In this document: piece by piece, positions 1 through 9,294 of the stretch
How positions within the stretch are numbered: position 1 is the stretch's first letter
Layout: the number at the start of each line of letters is the position of its first letter
NCBI GenBank assembly: GCA_023511675.1
Contig: JAIMBC010000011.1
Coordinates: 1-43,217, forward strand
Length of the DNA stretch: 43,217 bases
Reading direction: 5' to 3'
Source of the DNA: Pirellulales bacterium
Lineage (GTDB): Bacteria > Planctomycetota > Planctomycetia > Pirellulales > JAIMBC01
Notes under the pieces: generated by a model
The model's database searches: none
What the model saw: the letters and a program-made list of their open reading frames with translations, nothing else
What the model was told of the DNA's origin: nothing
Translations under genes and position numbers: made by a program

Positions 1-2
1 TT

Positions 3-98
3 GTTCGCGAAACGCTTCAACAGCAACACGGCCTGCAGATCGAAGAGCGTATCGGCCGGGGCGGCTTCAGCGAGGTGTACCGTGCGCGATCGGCTTTT
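3..98 (+). pseudogene. Ser/Thr protein kinase N-terminal fragment (glycine-rich loop only)
   Basis: Reading frame 3 at the window edge encodes a clear start of a eukaryotic-type kinase domain. It has a lead-in ending in GLQIEER followed by the ATP-binding glycine loop IGRGGFSEVYRAR. The similarity stops abruptly near base 98. The frame stays open to about 560, but the residues that follow show no VAVK lysine strand, no HRD and no DFG-like motif, and the other two frames do not resume a kinase. I therefore read it as a truncated or recombined kinase gene rather than an active one. Its 5' part lies outside the window, so the length of what is left is unknown. An assembly join at this point would look the same. 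Confidence 0.55.
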
Positions 99-396
99 AC
101 TGCTCACTACCAGTTAGTGCGCGCCCAGAGCGTGCGGCCTTCTGTGCAGAGTGCTGCTCGGAGTTGGGGGGTAGCGGTTGCACCCTGCCGATTGTTGTGT
201 CAGACAGTCCCCTCCGCCCCGTTCGGCAAGGAGGGAATTGGAGGTGGGACATGCGGCTTGCCGCGGCAGACTGACCTTGCCTTGCCCTTCCAGACGTACA
301 CGAGAAGGAGAGTGGACCATAGGAACACCATGTTAAGGGCAACGTATGCTTGCGGCATGGCAACGAACGTCGAGCGGCTGTCGCTGAACCGCTTGG

Positions 397-612
397 CTAG
401 CGTTGGGGATGGCCCAGCGCCTCCAGCTCGTCGCGGCAGCGTCGGCAGCCGGCTTCCTGTACGTGGTAGCGCACGTCGCGGAGAGAAGGATCGTCCGGCC
501 GGGCGGCGTAGGCGCGCAAGCGATCCGCAGCGGGACAGAGGGCCCCCAACTCTTCGATGACCCAGCGCACCACCTCACCAAACGAGTCGAGCTGCGGCAA
601 ATGTGCGGGCAT
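397..612 (-). CDS. Small zinc-finger protein, putative anti-sigma factor
   Basis: A 71-residue soluble protein whose ATG lies 10 bp after the stop of the ECF sigma gene on the same strand, so the two are probably co-transcribed. It has a Cys at about residue 26 and a later H-x5-C-x2-C cluster (HVQEAGCRRC), close to the H-x3-C-x2-C zinc motif of ZAS-type anti-sigma factors. There is no membrane segment, so if it is an anti-sigma factor it is a cytoplasmic one. No good ribosome site is visible, which fits translational coupling to the upstream gene. The function is inferred from position and the Cys/His pattern. An unrelated metal-binding protein is possible. Confidence 0.6.
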   Translation of the reverse strand: MPAHLPQLDSFGEVVRWVIEELGALCPAADRLRAYAARPDDPSLRDVRYHVQEAGCRRCRDELEALGHPQR

Positions 613-622
613 GACTACGTGT

Positions 623-1273
623 CTATTCGGGCTTCACGCGGTGCAACGTCAGGAACACGGAACGATCGACGTCCTCCTGGCGAACGCGTTCAAGCACCCA
701 GTCACGGGCACGTTTCAGCCAAAGGTCGACCTGATTGCGATCGACTCCAAGGGCCGCGGCAATCTCAGCAGGCCGCTGCCCTCGCAGCCCACGTTCGTAG
801 GCTTCTTTCATGGGCAGGCGGCGGGCACTCGCCTCGCAGTACCGCGCAAACTGCTTGAGTATCTCGCTGAGCAGAACGCCCTGGCGGCCGCGGCGTTCGT
901 CTTCTAACACCTCTCTCTGGGGCCCCCTGTTGGGGTCCACAGGCGCGGCCGCGGCAGAGGTGCTCGACGCATCTGAGGCCGGCGAGGTGGAAGAGGCGGC
1001 CAGCCGCACAAATGTGCGCCGCTCCCAGGAACGCAGCCGCTCCAGGGCTCGATGCTCCGCCACCCGGCGCAGCCAGGCCGCCCAGCCCGCCCTGGGACGA
1101 AATGCCTTGGCGCGAACCTTCTGCAGCGTTTGCTCCACGGCGGTCTGGAACAGATCCTCTACCTCATCGCGCAAGGAAGGAAAGCGGCGGGACAGCGCCT
1201 TGCACAGGGCCGGCCCCTCGACGGCGACAAACTCGGCCAGCTCCCGTTCGATGGCCTTGCTGGGCTTTGCCAT
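623..1273 (-). CDS. RNA polymerase sigma factor, ECF family
   Basis: A 216-residue protein with the two-domain layout of ECF sigma factors. A region-2-like helix set lies at about residues 15-85 (acidic EVEDLFQ then a WLRRVAEHRALERLRSWERR segment). A low-complexity Ser/Ala linker covers about 95-115. A region-4 helix-turn-helix lies at about 160-200 (EIAAALGVDRNQVDLWLKRA). Such proteins direct RNA polymerase to a dedicated promoter set. The long Ser/Ala-rich linker is typical of planctomycete members. ATG at 1273 is preceded by AGAGG and by a good sigma70-like promoter. The zinc-finger gene follows 10 bp downstream and is the likely partner. Confidence 0.8.
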   Translation of the reverse strand: MAKPSKAIERELAEFVAVEGPALCKALSRRFPSLRDEVEDLFQTAVEQTLQKVRAKAFRPRAGWAAWLRRVAEHRALERLRSWERRTFVRLAASSTSPASDASSTSAAAAPVDPNRGPQREVLEDERRGRQGVLLSEILKQFARYCEASARRLPMKEAYERGLRGQRPAEIAAALGVDRNQVDLWLKRARDWVLERVRQEDVDRSVFLTLHRVKPE

Positions 1274-1299
1274 GGCTGCCTCTTGTTGGTGCGCGTGTC

Positions 1300-1328
1300 A
1301 GGCTAGCCGGTGGCCCGGGGGGCGTCAA
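1300..1328 (-). promoter_or_regulatory. Sigma70-like promoter of the ECF sigma gene
   Basis: On the minus strand TTGACG (1323-1328) and TAGCCT (1300-1305) are separated by exactly 17 bp, ending 26 bp before the ATG at 1273. The -35 box is a strong match and the -10 box is weaker. Confidence 0.45.
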
Positions 1329-1392
1329 GCATGGCCGCCGCAAGCCGGCGACTCCCGGCACCGGAAGGGTACGGGCACCTCCATTCCCCCTT

Positions 1393-1632
1393 TGGAGGGA
1401 CGCGCTTGGTTGCGTACGGGCCCTGGAGGGACGCGCTCTGTCGCGTCCGGAAGAGCGCAAACGGCGAGCGCCCATCACGGCCACGACGGAGCGTGGCCCT
1501 CCATGCGCGAGCGTGGCCCTACAGAAGGTCGCCCTGCCCTGCATCGGCACTCTGGCGGGACGCGCTCTGTCGCGTCCGGAAGAGCGCAAACGGCGAGCGC
1601 CCATCGCGGCCACGACGGAGCGTGGCCCTCCA
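1393..1632. repeat. Mosaic of hairpin-bearing direct repeats (two 81-bp copies plus fragments)
   Basis: Two 81-bp copies, 1423-1503 and 1552-1632, differ at only two positions by my reading and are 129 bp apart. Each holds two hairpins: GGACGCG-(6)-CGCGTCC and GGCCACG-(6)-CGTGGCC. A degenerate copy of the first hairpin sits at about 1393-1419, and a piece of the second end (GAGCGTGGCCCT) recurs at 1509-1520. The region lies between the divergent sigma factor and radical SAM genes. No convincing gene is present from 1329 to 1797. It resembles REP-like mobile palindromes rather than coding sequence. Confidence 0.8.
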
Positions 1633-1797
1633 GTAGCGGTCGTTCGCAGACAGGGCGTTCCCAGGCAGGAGCCTGGCAAGGAGGGGTTGAGGTATGCAGC
1701 GGGGCCCGCCCCCACCTGCTCTACAGCTTGGCCGCGTTTTGTGCGATAATGAGGCTTTCTTGCCGATTCCTCATCCCCCGATGCGACGGACGGTTCC

Positions 1798-3627
1798 ATG
1801 CTGAACAGCGATTTGCGAGCCTATGTGCTGAGCCGGCTGCTGCCGCGTGTGCAGACGCCGGCGCAGTATTTGGGGGGTGAGCGCAACGCGGTGGTCAAGG
1901 ACCATCGGAGTGTGGCGGGCCGGCTCTGTGTTGCGTTTCCAGACACGTACACGGTGGGCATGAGCCACCATGGCCTGCAGGTGTTGTACACCTTGATGAA
2001 CGAGCGGGAGGATTGGGCCTGCGAGCGCGCCTTCACCCCCTGGCCAGACATGGAGGGTCTGCTGCGCCAGCATGGCGTGCCGCTGTATAGCCTGGAGACC
2101 TTCACGCCGCTGGCTCAGTTCGATGTGCTCGGTTTCACGCTGCAATACGAGGTGTGCTACACGAATCTCCTCACCATGCTCGACCTGGGCGGAATCCCGC
2201 TGCGCAGCGAGCAGCGGGAGCCATTTCATCCGCTGGTGATTGCCGGCGGGCCCTGCGCGCAGAATCCCGAGCCGCTGGCCCCCTTCGTGGACGTGTTCGT
2301 CACCGGCGACGGCGAGCCCAGTCTCCCGGCGTTGTGCGATGCCTGGCTCCGGCTGAAGCACTCTGCGGGCCGCCTGCTGACGGGTGCCCGCGGACGGGCA
2401 CAGCGGGCAGAGCTGCTGGCGGAGCTGGCTGCCAGCCTGCCTTTTGCCTATGTACCGCGGTTCTATCGGCCCGAGTTCGATGGCGCCGGCCGGTTCGTCG
2501 GCATGCAGCCCACGCGGCCTGATGTGCCGGCGACCATCGAGCCTGCGGTGATCTCGGATCTGGACGCGATCCCGCTGCCGGTGAAGCCGATCGTGCCCTA
2601 TGTGGAGTGCATTCATGATCGCATTGCCATCGAGATCATGCGTGGCTGTCCCTGGCAGTGCCGCTTTTGCCAGAGCACGGTGATCAAGAGGCCGTTGCGC
2701 GTGCGGAGCGTGGAGACGATCGTACGGGCTGCGCTGGAATCGTATCGCAACACGGGCACCGCGGAGATCTCGCTCTTGTCGTTGTCGAGCAGCGACTATC
2801 CTTATTTCGAGGAGTTGATCCGCCGCATGCGCGACGCGTTTGCCCCACTGGGGGTGAAAGTGTGCTTGCCCAGCTTGCGGGTGAACGAGCAGCTTGCCAG
2901 CGTGGCGACGCTGATGTCGATGTTCGGGGACCTGGCTGGGCTGACCCTGGCCCCCGAGGTGGCACGCGACGATATGCGCGAGCAGATCCGCAAGAAGATC
3001 CGCAACGAAGATCTGTACGCCGGATGCCGCGCTGCCTTCCACCACGGCTGGAAGCAGGTCAAGCTCTATTTCCTCTGCGGACTGCCCGGCGAACGCAGCA
3101 TCGACCTGGACGGCATCGTGGAGATGGCCGAGACCATCTCGCGCATCGGCAAGGAAGAGTTGGGCCGCTATGCCCATGTGACGGCGAGCGTTTCCAACTT
3201 CGTGCCCAAGGCACACACGCCCTATCAGTGGAACGGCATGCAGACCCGCGAGTACTTTCGCTGGGCGCATCAACACATGAGGTCGCAGTGCCGGCTGCGG
3301 TCGGTGAGCATCAGGTGCCACGATGTCGAGAACAGCTTGCTGGAAGGCGTGCTCAGTCGGGGAGACCGCCGGGTGGCGGAGGTCATCGAGCTGGCCTGGC
3401 GCCGCGGTGCGCGCCTGGATAGCTGGCGCGAGCACCTTGTGCCCGAGCGTTGGTGGCAGGCGCTAGCCGACTGCGGTTTGTCGCTGGAGGAAACTGTCCA
3501 CCGCGAGTATTCCCTGGCTGCGCGTCTGCCGTGGGATCATCTGAATGTCAAGAAAGGCCGTCCATGGCTGGAGAAGGAACACGGCCGCTCCGTGCAGCAA
3601 CTGGCTGCCATGGCCGGTGCGGTGTAG
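1798..3627 (+). CDS. B12-binding-type radical SAM protein (TIGR03960-like)
   Basis: A 609-residue protein with an N-terminal region resembling cobalamin-binding (Rossmann) domains (about 1-250; FPDTYTVGMSHHGLQVLY, VIAGGPCAQNPEP). A radical SAM core follows, with the 4Fe-4S motif RGCPWQCRFCQ whose cysteines are near residues 284, 288 and 291. The body matches the TIGR03960 family, whose reaction is not known to me. In many bacteria the family is fused to, or followed by, a DUF2344 (TIGR03936) protein. Here the gene ends without it, and the next gene is a HAD hydrolase. ATG at 1798 has only a weak ribosome site. A GATAAT box at 1745-1750 could be a -10, but no well-spaced -35 was found. Confidence 0.85.
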   Translation: MLNSDLRAYVLSRLLPRVQTPAQYLGGERNAVVKDHRSVAGRLCVAFPDTYTVGMSHHGLQVLYTLMNEREDWACERAFTPWPDMEGLLRQHGVPLYSLETFTPLAQFDVLGFTLQYEVCYTNLLTMLDLGGIPLRSEQREPFHPLVIAGGPCAQNPEPLAPFVDVFVTGDGEPSLPALCDAWLRLKHSAGRLLTGARGRAQRAELLAELAASLPFAYVPRFYRPEFDGAGRFVGMQPTRPDVPATIEPAVISDLDAIPLPVKPIVPYVECIHDRIAIEIMRGCPWQCRFCQSTVIKRPLRVRSVETIVRAALESYRNTGTAEISLLSLSSSDYPYFEELIRRMRDAFAPLGVKVCLPSLRVNEQLASVATLMSMFGDLAGLTLAPEVARDDMREQIRKKIRNEDLYAGCRAAFHHGWKQVKLYFLCGLPGERSIDLDGIVEMAETISRIGKEELGRYAHVTASVSNFVPKAHTPYQWNGMQTREYFRWAHQHMRSQCRLRSVSIRCHDVENSLLEGVLSRGDRRVAEVIELAWRRGARLDSWREHLVPERWWQALADCGLSLEETVHREYSLAARLPWDHLNVKKGRPWLEKEHGRSVQQLAAMAGAV

Positions 3628-3640
3628 GTGAGAGTGCAGC

Positions 3641-4477
3641 GTGCCCCGCCCCAGGCTACTAGCCGTCGATATCGATGGCACCCTCGTCAACAGCCGCGAC
3701 GAACTTACCCCACGCACCCAACTGGCCGTGCAGCGTGCACGCCGCCATGGCATCGAGGTCGTGCTGGCCACCGGCCGCCGTTACAGCCGTACCCTGCCCC
3801 TCGTGGAACGTTTGGGCCTGGACGTCCCGCTTGTGACAGCTAGCGGAGCGCTCATCAAGCACCCCCGAGATCACCGCACCCTCTACCAGGCCCACTTCGA
3901 CCGGCAATTGCTTTGCTCGCTGCTCAGCGCCGTGGCCTTCCACGGCTACGACGCCGTGCTGTATACCGACTCGTACTGCCAAGGCTTCGATTTCTACTGC
4001 CCCAGCCTCACCGTTGATGACGAAGAGCTGGCAGACTATCTGGCCCGTAACCCAGGCTGCGGCCGGGAGTGGCCCCAGCTCATGACCAGCCCTCCCGATG
4101 GTGTGTTCGCTGGGTTTGTCACCGGTACCCGCGAAGAAATGCTGGCACTCGAACGTGCCCTCGCGCTTGAGTTCGGTGAGCGGCTTTCGCTCCACGTCCT
4201 GCGCAGCCCCCGTTATCTCGGCTTCATGTGCGAACTCGCCCCGCAGGGCGTTACCAAATGGAGCGGTATCTTGCGGCTAGCACGCCAATGGGGCGTCTCT
4301 CCGGATGAAATCTGTGCCGTCGGCGATGACGTCAACGACATTCCCATGATCCGCGAGGCAGGCCTGGGAATTGCCATGGGCAACGCACTTGATGTCGTCA
4401 AACAAGCCGCCGACCGCATCGCCCCCAGCCACGACGAAGACGGCCTCGCCCAAATTGTCGAGTGGCTGACGCAGTAG
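3641..4477 (+). CDS. HAD-superfamily hydrolase, Cof type (IIB)
   Basis: A 278-residue protein starting at GTG 3641, 13 bp after the radical SAM stop, so probably in the same transcript. All HAD motifs are present: motif I DIDGTLV near the N-terminus, motif II in VLATGRRYS, the motif III lysine in GVTKWSGI, and motif IV GDDVNDIPM. The C2B-type cap between motifs II and III and the length fit Cof/YidA-like sugar-phosphate or nucleotide phosphatases. The substrate cannot be told from sequence. The start is chosen because the DIDGT strand lies eight residues in, as usual for the family. Confidence 0.88.
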   Translation: MPRPRLLAVDIDGTLVNSRDELTPRTQLAVQRARRHGIEVVLATGRRYSRTLPLVERLGLDVPLVTASGALIKHPRDHRTLYQAHFDRQLLCSLLSAVAFHGYDAVLYTDSYCQGFDFYCPSLTVDDEELADYLARNPGCGREWPQLMTSPPDGVFAGFVTGTREEMLALERALALEFGERLSLHVLRSPRYLGFMCELAPQGVTKWSGILRLARQWGVSPDEICAVGDDVNDIPMIREAGLGIAMGNALDVVKQAADRIAPSHDEDGLAQIVEWLTQ

Positions 4478-4542
4478 CCCCTGCCCACGTTACGCTGCCG
4501 CCAGGTTCCCCGCCCCACCATCTAGCTGCCGGTGCGGTGGGA

Positions 4543-4866
4543 CTACCAGCCCATCACCATGTTGGACTCGATCACCTTGCGGGCACGCTCCAGATCTGCG
4601 CCGGTCTCCTGCATGTACAGTCGGATGGCGTGCACCTTGTCTCCGGCCGCCTTGGCCAGACAGTCGCGAGCTGTGTGACACGGGTCCACAGCGCCGGTGA
4701 TCCCCAAGGCACTCTTGGAGATGACCCATGTATCGCGTGGACGTTTGGTCAGCCGCAGCAGGCGTTCGTTGGGGTAAGCCTGGCTTACCACGTCTCGGGC
4801 GGCCTGCTGATCCTCGGCCCAGGTGATGATGATGTGGTATTCGGTTTCGACCTCGAACAGCGGCAT
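4543..4866 (-). CDS. Small protein with ribosomal L7/L12-like C-terminal segment
   Basis: A 107-residue protein of unknown function, convergent with the HAD gene. The N-terminal half (MPLFEVETEYHIIITWAED) looks like a small beta-alpha unit. The last third (KVHAIRLYMQETGADLERAR, about 77-96) closely resembles the L7/L12 C-terminal pattern K-x2-AIK-x3-E-TG-x-GLKEAK-x2-VE. It could therefore bind translational GTPases or act as a fold relative only. ATG at 4866 has a GGGGGA ribosome site six bases upstream. It stands alone with its own spacer on both sides. Confidence 0.65.
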   Translation of the reverse strand: MPLFEVETEYHIIITWAEDQQAARDVVSQAYPNERLLRLTKRPRDTWVISKSALGITGAVDPCHTARDCLAKAAGDKVHAIRLYMQETGADLERARKVIESNMVMGW

Positions 4867-5069
4867 GGCGATCCCCCAGTGTGCCAGCGATGGCCGTTAA
4901 CCCGCGCGCAGGAACGGGCCGGCACTTGATGGTAGGGCGGCCTGCTCCGGGCGTCAACCGCCGCCCGCGGGCCCCGTTCAGGCATCCCCGTGGCTGCCCA
5001 TGCGGCCGGCCCAGCGGCCCCACCCTGGTAGTTTGGGAGTTTTGGAGTTTGCGTCGCGGCAAACTCGCC

Positions 5070-5098
5070 TTGTTCCAGGGGAGAGGGGCTAGTATGAT
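5070..5098 (+). promoter_or_regulatory. Sigma70-like promoter of the polysaccharide operon
   Basis: TTGTTC (5070-5075) and TATGAT (5093-5098) are 17 bp apart, with the -10 box matching consensus at five of six positions. Transcription would begin near 5105, giving a leader of about 175 bases before the gmd ATG at 5282. Confidence 0.5.
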
Positions 5099-5128
5099 CG
5101 CCGCCCGGCCTCGCCTTGCCGGGCGGCG
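5099..5128 (+). promoter_or_regulatory. Strong hairpin at the start of the gmd leader
   Basis: CGCCGCCCGGC (5099-5109) and GCCGGGCGGCG (5118-5128) are perfectly complementary over 11 bp around an 8-base loop. The hairpin begins directly after the predicted -10 box. It lacks a T-run, so it is not a classical terminator. It could be an operator or an RNA-stabilising 5' stem. No gene is visible in 4867-5281. Confidence 0.5.
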
Positions 5129-5170
5129 CGTAACATGCGGGCGGATGCTTGCTAGCGGCTCCGGTCTTGA

Positions 5171-6271
<1,101 letters not shown>

Positions 6272-6350
6272 GTGGGGCGATGCCGCACCGTTTCGGCGGA
6301 GCGGATGCTGGGCCGGCCAAGGGTTGCAAGGGATAGAGATTCTATCTGCA

Positions 6351-6872
6351 ATGACAGCGTTCGACGAACCCGTGATCGATGTGGCGGCATTGATGGCTAC
6401 GCTGCGGGAGGAAGTCCGCCGCAAGCAGGGCGTATGCCGCAGCCGCGGCGAGGATGGCGGCGCGGAGTCGTGGAATCCCATCCACGCGAGTCTCGACATG
6501 GCCGAGCAACGGGCCATGATCGGCAGCGGCGTGCCGAACATGAACCGGTTTCACTGGTTGTTGCGGCTGCCGGCGAGAGTGGTGGCACGCGTGCTGCTGT
6601 ATCTGTTGCAGATCGTTACGCTGCATCAGCGCGAATACAACCAGTCGATGGTCAAGGCCGTACGGGGGCTGGTGCGGCGCTTGCGCGCCGCGCAGGAGGG
6701 CCACGCCAGCCTGGCCGAGCAGATCGAGCAACTACGGCAGCGCTGCGGGGATCGCGACGCACAGATGGAGCTGTTGCAGTCGCGTCTGGCTGCCCTGACG
6801 CTGCGTTTGGAGATGTTCACAGCTCGCGGTGGCGACGCGGCAGCCGACGCTTCGCTGAGGGATGCCGCCTGA
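6351..6872 (+). CDS. Coiled-coil protein of the polysaccharide cluster
   Basis: A 173-residue protein. Residues 40-65 contain WNPIHASLDMAEQRAMIGSG. A hydrophobic, Arg-flanked helix follows (about 65-100, LPARVVARVLLYLLQIVTLH), then a heptad-rich helix to about 150. I recognise this layout from N-terminal extensions of methyltransferases and glycosyltransferases in exopolysaccharide gene sets, where it may hold enzymes at the membrane; here it stands alone without a catalytic domain. ATG 6351 begins after an in-frame upstream stretch of low resemblance. The stop is two bases before the glycosyltransferase ATG, so translation is coupled. A chain-length or scaffold role is a guess. Confidence 0.65.
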   Translation: MTAFDEPVIDVAALMATLREEVRRKQGVCRSRGEDGGAESWNPIHASLDMAEQRAMIGSGVPNMNRFHWLLRLPARVVARVLLYLLQIVTLHQREYNQSMVKAVRGLVRRLRAAQEGHASLAEQIEQLRQRCGDRDAQMELLQSRLAALTLRLEMFTARGGDAAADASLRDAA

Positions 6873-6874
6873 AC

Positions 6875-9259
6875 ATGCACGTACTGATTGACGGCCAGTT
6901 CTTGAACGCCGTGCGACGCGGCTGCGCTCCGGACCGGGCAACATGCCGGCTCATCGAACAGCTCGTCACCAGCGACATTACCCGCCGTTGGTTCGTAGCC
7001 GTAGCCGATAAGGGGGTGCTCGCCGCACTGTCTCCCCAGGCTCGGGAGCGTATCCGGCCCCTGTTGGTGCCCGCGGAGTTTCCAGGGCATGACAGCTCAG
7101 CCGCCACGGCTGCCTACGCGCGGATTGTGCAGCGCCTGTGCGCCAAGCACGAGGTATCGCTGTACTGGCACCTCGAGCCGCTCAGGGAGGATGTGCTGCT
7201 GCCGCTGGCGCTGGACGATGTGCAGCTCGTGGTGAGCATCTCGATGCCGTTGCCGCAGGAAACAGGCCAGGAGGCCTCGGCCGCAGGAGGCGCTTCGGCA
7301 ACTCTGTCCACGCGGTTGCGGGATGTGGCAGACGCAGCCGCCGCGATGATCTGCGGCAGCCAGGCGGCACGCGCCTCGTTGCTGCGCCACGCGCCGCACG
7401 CGGCGCTTAAGCTGCACGCGATCCCACCGGGTGTGGACCATCACGCATTTGCTCCAACCGGGGCGGATGCGCGGCCTGACCAGCCGTATCTGCTGCTGGT
7501 GGCAGCCGGTGCCACCGCTGCCGAACTGCAAACGGCATGGGAAGCGTTCGCAAGATTGGCTGGCCAGCGTGCCGGCGAAGGTTCGCCGCTGGCGCTCCGC
7601 GTGCTGGAGCCGCTGCCGCCACAGCCAGACGAATCGGCCGGCGCGACCGCCTGTCTGGCAGCCCTGGCGCAGCGCTGGAAGCTGGCAGATCGCTTGCAAT
7701 ACGCCCCTGGTACCGAGCTGGCAACACGCGCGGCGCTTCTGGCACAGGCGCAGGCCTGCGTTATTGCCGGCCTGCTGTGCGGCGGCGAGCCCGCCCTCGA
7801 ATCGCTGGCCTGTGGCGTACCCGTGATCGCCCCTCAAGGCTCTCCCGCCGCCGAACTGGCCGGTGAGCACGCCGTTTGCTACCCACCAGGCTCCAGCGCC
7901 GATCTTGCCCGCGCGATAAGCGCCGCCATCGACACTCCCCATCCGCCAGCAACGCGCCAGGCCTGGGTCGCCCATGCCCGCCACTTCGATTGGCCCACCT
8001 GCGCTCACCGGCACATGCGCCTCTTCGATCGACTGCATGCTCCCCTGACGCTGAAAAGCCTGCCGCGCCGCTTACGCGTGGGAGTGGCCACGCCCTGGCC
8101 GCCACAGCGCACCGGCATCGCCGACTATAGCCAGTTGCTGGTGGCCCGCCTGCGCCAGCATTGCGACCTGGAACTGTATGTGGAAGACCCGTCCGAATGT
8201 CGCGGCGAGCGCTTCGGCCTGCCGCTGAGGTCCATCCGGGCGTTGTCGGGCGAGCTGGGGCGGCTAGACACCGTACTGTACCAGTTGGGGAACAACCCGG
8301 ATTTTCATCGGGAGATCTATTGCCATGCGTGGCAGCATCCGGGCGTGGCGGTGCTGCACGATTACAGCATTCATGGCTTTCTGGTGGGGGCATTCCGGGG
8401 CACGACTCAGGAGTCCTTGTTGCAGGCCGCCCAGCGGTTCGAGGGCTACACGCCGCCATCACGGGGCTCGTGCGATGCGGATGTGCTGGAACATCCTCTG
8501 TGCGGGGCCATTGTGGCCCGCAGCCGCGGCGTGGTGGTGCACAGCGCCTGGGCAGCGGACCAGCTCGCCGGGGTGGGACGCGTGCGCGTGATTCCCCACG
8601 GTGCGGCGTGTCTGGATGGGCCCAGCGAGAGCGAACGACTGGCCTTGCGCCGCCGCTTTGGCATCCGCGACGAGGAGCTGGCCATCGCCGTGCTGGGGTT
8701 TGTCAACAAGTACAAGCGGCTGCCCAGCGTGCTGGCAGCCCTGCACGCCTTGCGCGAGGCCGGCCACGCCGTACGCCTGATCGTGGCGGGGCAGATCTTC
8801 GATCCCTCGCTCGGCATTGCCGCGCGGATCGAACAACTCGGTCTCCAACAGCAAGTCACGCTGACCGGCTATCTGAGCGAGCACGAATTCCTCGACGTGA
8901 TTCGGCTGGCCGATGTGATCGTGAACCTGCGCTGCCCCAGCGTGGGAGAATCTTCCGGCACGCTGGCCCGCGCCCTGGGCATGGGCAAGCCATGCTTGGT
9001 TAGCCGATACCAGCAGTTCGCCGAGCTGCCCGACGACGTCTGCTGGAAAGCCGACGTCGATGAGGCGGAGGTTCCTCAGCTTGTGGCCTACCTGGAGTGC
9101 ATGATCCGACGGCCGGAAGTGCGCCGGCAGCTCGGACGCAATGCACAGCAGTACATTCGCCTGTTCGCGTCGTGGGAACTGGCAGCCGAGCTGTACGCCG
9201 CCTTTCTGCACGAGGTGTGCCAGGATGCATTGATGCGGGCACTGCCATCCGCGGCCTGA
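6875..9259 (+). CDS. Two-domain glycosyltransferase (tandem GT4 type)
   Basis: A 794-residue protein made of two GT-B glycosyltransferase halves. The first half spans about 1-385, with donor-site signature GGEPALESLACGVPVIAP. The second spans about 395-794, beginning RRLRVGVATPWPPQRTGIAD, with a donor-site signature from GESSGTLARALGMGKPCLVS. Each half keeps the acidic/Gly motif for nucleotide sugar binding, so two different transfers are possible, although the first half has a more divergent N-terminal acceptor domain. No membrane segment is evident, so it acts in the cytoplasm on a lipid-linked chain before export. It lies between the coiled-coil gene and the ABC exporter genes in one operon. 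The acceptor and sugars are unknown. Confidence 0.85.
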   Translation: MHVLIDGQFLNAVRRGCAPDRATCRLIEQLVTSDITRRWFVAVADKGVLAALSPQARERIRPLLVPAEFPGHDSSAATAAYARIVQRLCAKHEVSLYWHLEPLREDVLLPLALDDVQLVVSISMPLPQETGQEASAAGGASATLSTRLRDVADAAAAMICGSQAARASLLRHAPHAALKLHAIPPGVDHHAFAPTGADARPDQPYLLLVAAGATAAELQTAWEAFARLAGQRAGEGSPLALRVLEPLPPQPDESAGATACLAALAQRWKLADRLQYAPGTELATRAALLAQAQACVIAGLLCGGEPALESLACGVPVIAPQGSPAAELAGEHAVCYPPGSSADLARAISAAIDTPHPPATRQAWVAHARHFDWPTCAHRHMRLFDRLHAPLTLKSLPRRLRVGVATPWPPQRTGIADYSQLLVARLRQHCDLELYVEDPSECRGERFGLPLRSIRALSGELGRLDTVLYQLGNNPDFHREIYCHAWQHPGVAVLHDYSIHGFLVGAFRGTTQESLLQAAQRFEGYTPPSRGSCDADVLEHPLCGAIVARSRGVVVHSAWAADQLAGVGRVRVIPHGAACLDGPSESERLALRRRFGIRDEELAIAVLGFVNKYKRLPSVLAALHALREAGHAVRLIVAGQIFDPSLGIAARIEQLGLQQQVTLTGYLSEHEFLDVIRLADVIVNLRCPSVGESSGTLARALGMGKPCLVSRYQQFAELPDDVCWKADVDEAEVPQLVAYLECMIRRPEVRRQLGRNAQQYIRLFASWELAAELYAAFLHEVCQDALMRALPSAA

Positions 9260-9294
9260 GTCACTGCCGGCAGCGTCCCAGGGAAAACCTCGTC

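Noticed and set aside
75-560. Open rightward frame of 161 codons after the kinase loop
   Set aside because: Beyond the first few residues it is Arg/Pro/Ser-rich shadow-like sequence with no family resemblance, and its second half lies opposite the zinc-finger gene.
810-1880. Long rightward frame of 356 codons
   Set aside because: It runs antisense through the ECF sigma gene and the hairpin repeats. Composition is that of a GC-rich shadow.
1771-3435. Leftward frame of 554 codons
   Set aside because: Exact antisense of the radical SAM gene, which has clear motifs. The leftward product is His/Gln/Arg-rich without motifs.
4514-4541. Possible bidirectional terminator CCCACC...GGTGGG between convergent genes
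   Set aside because: Only a 6-bp stem with a 16-base loop and no T-run on either side.
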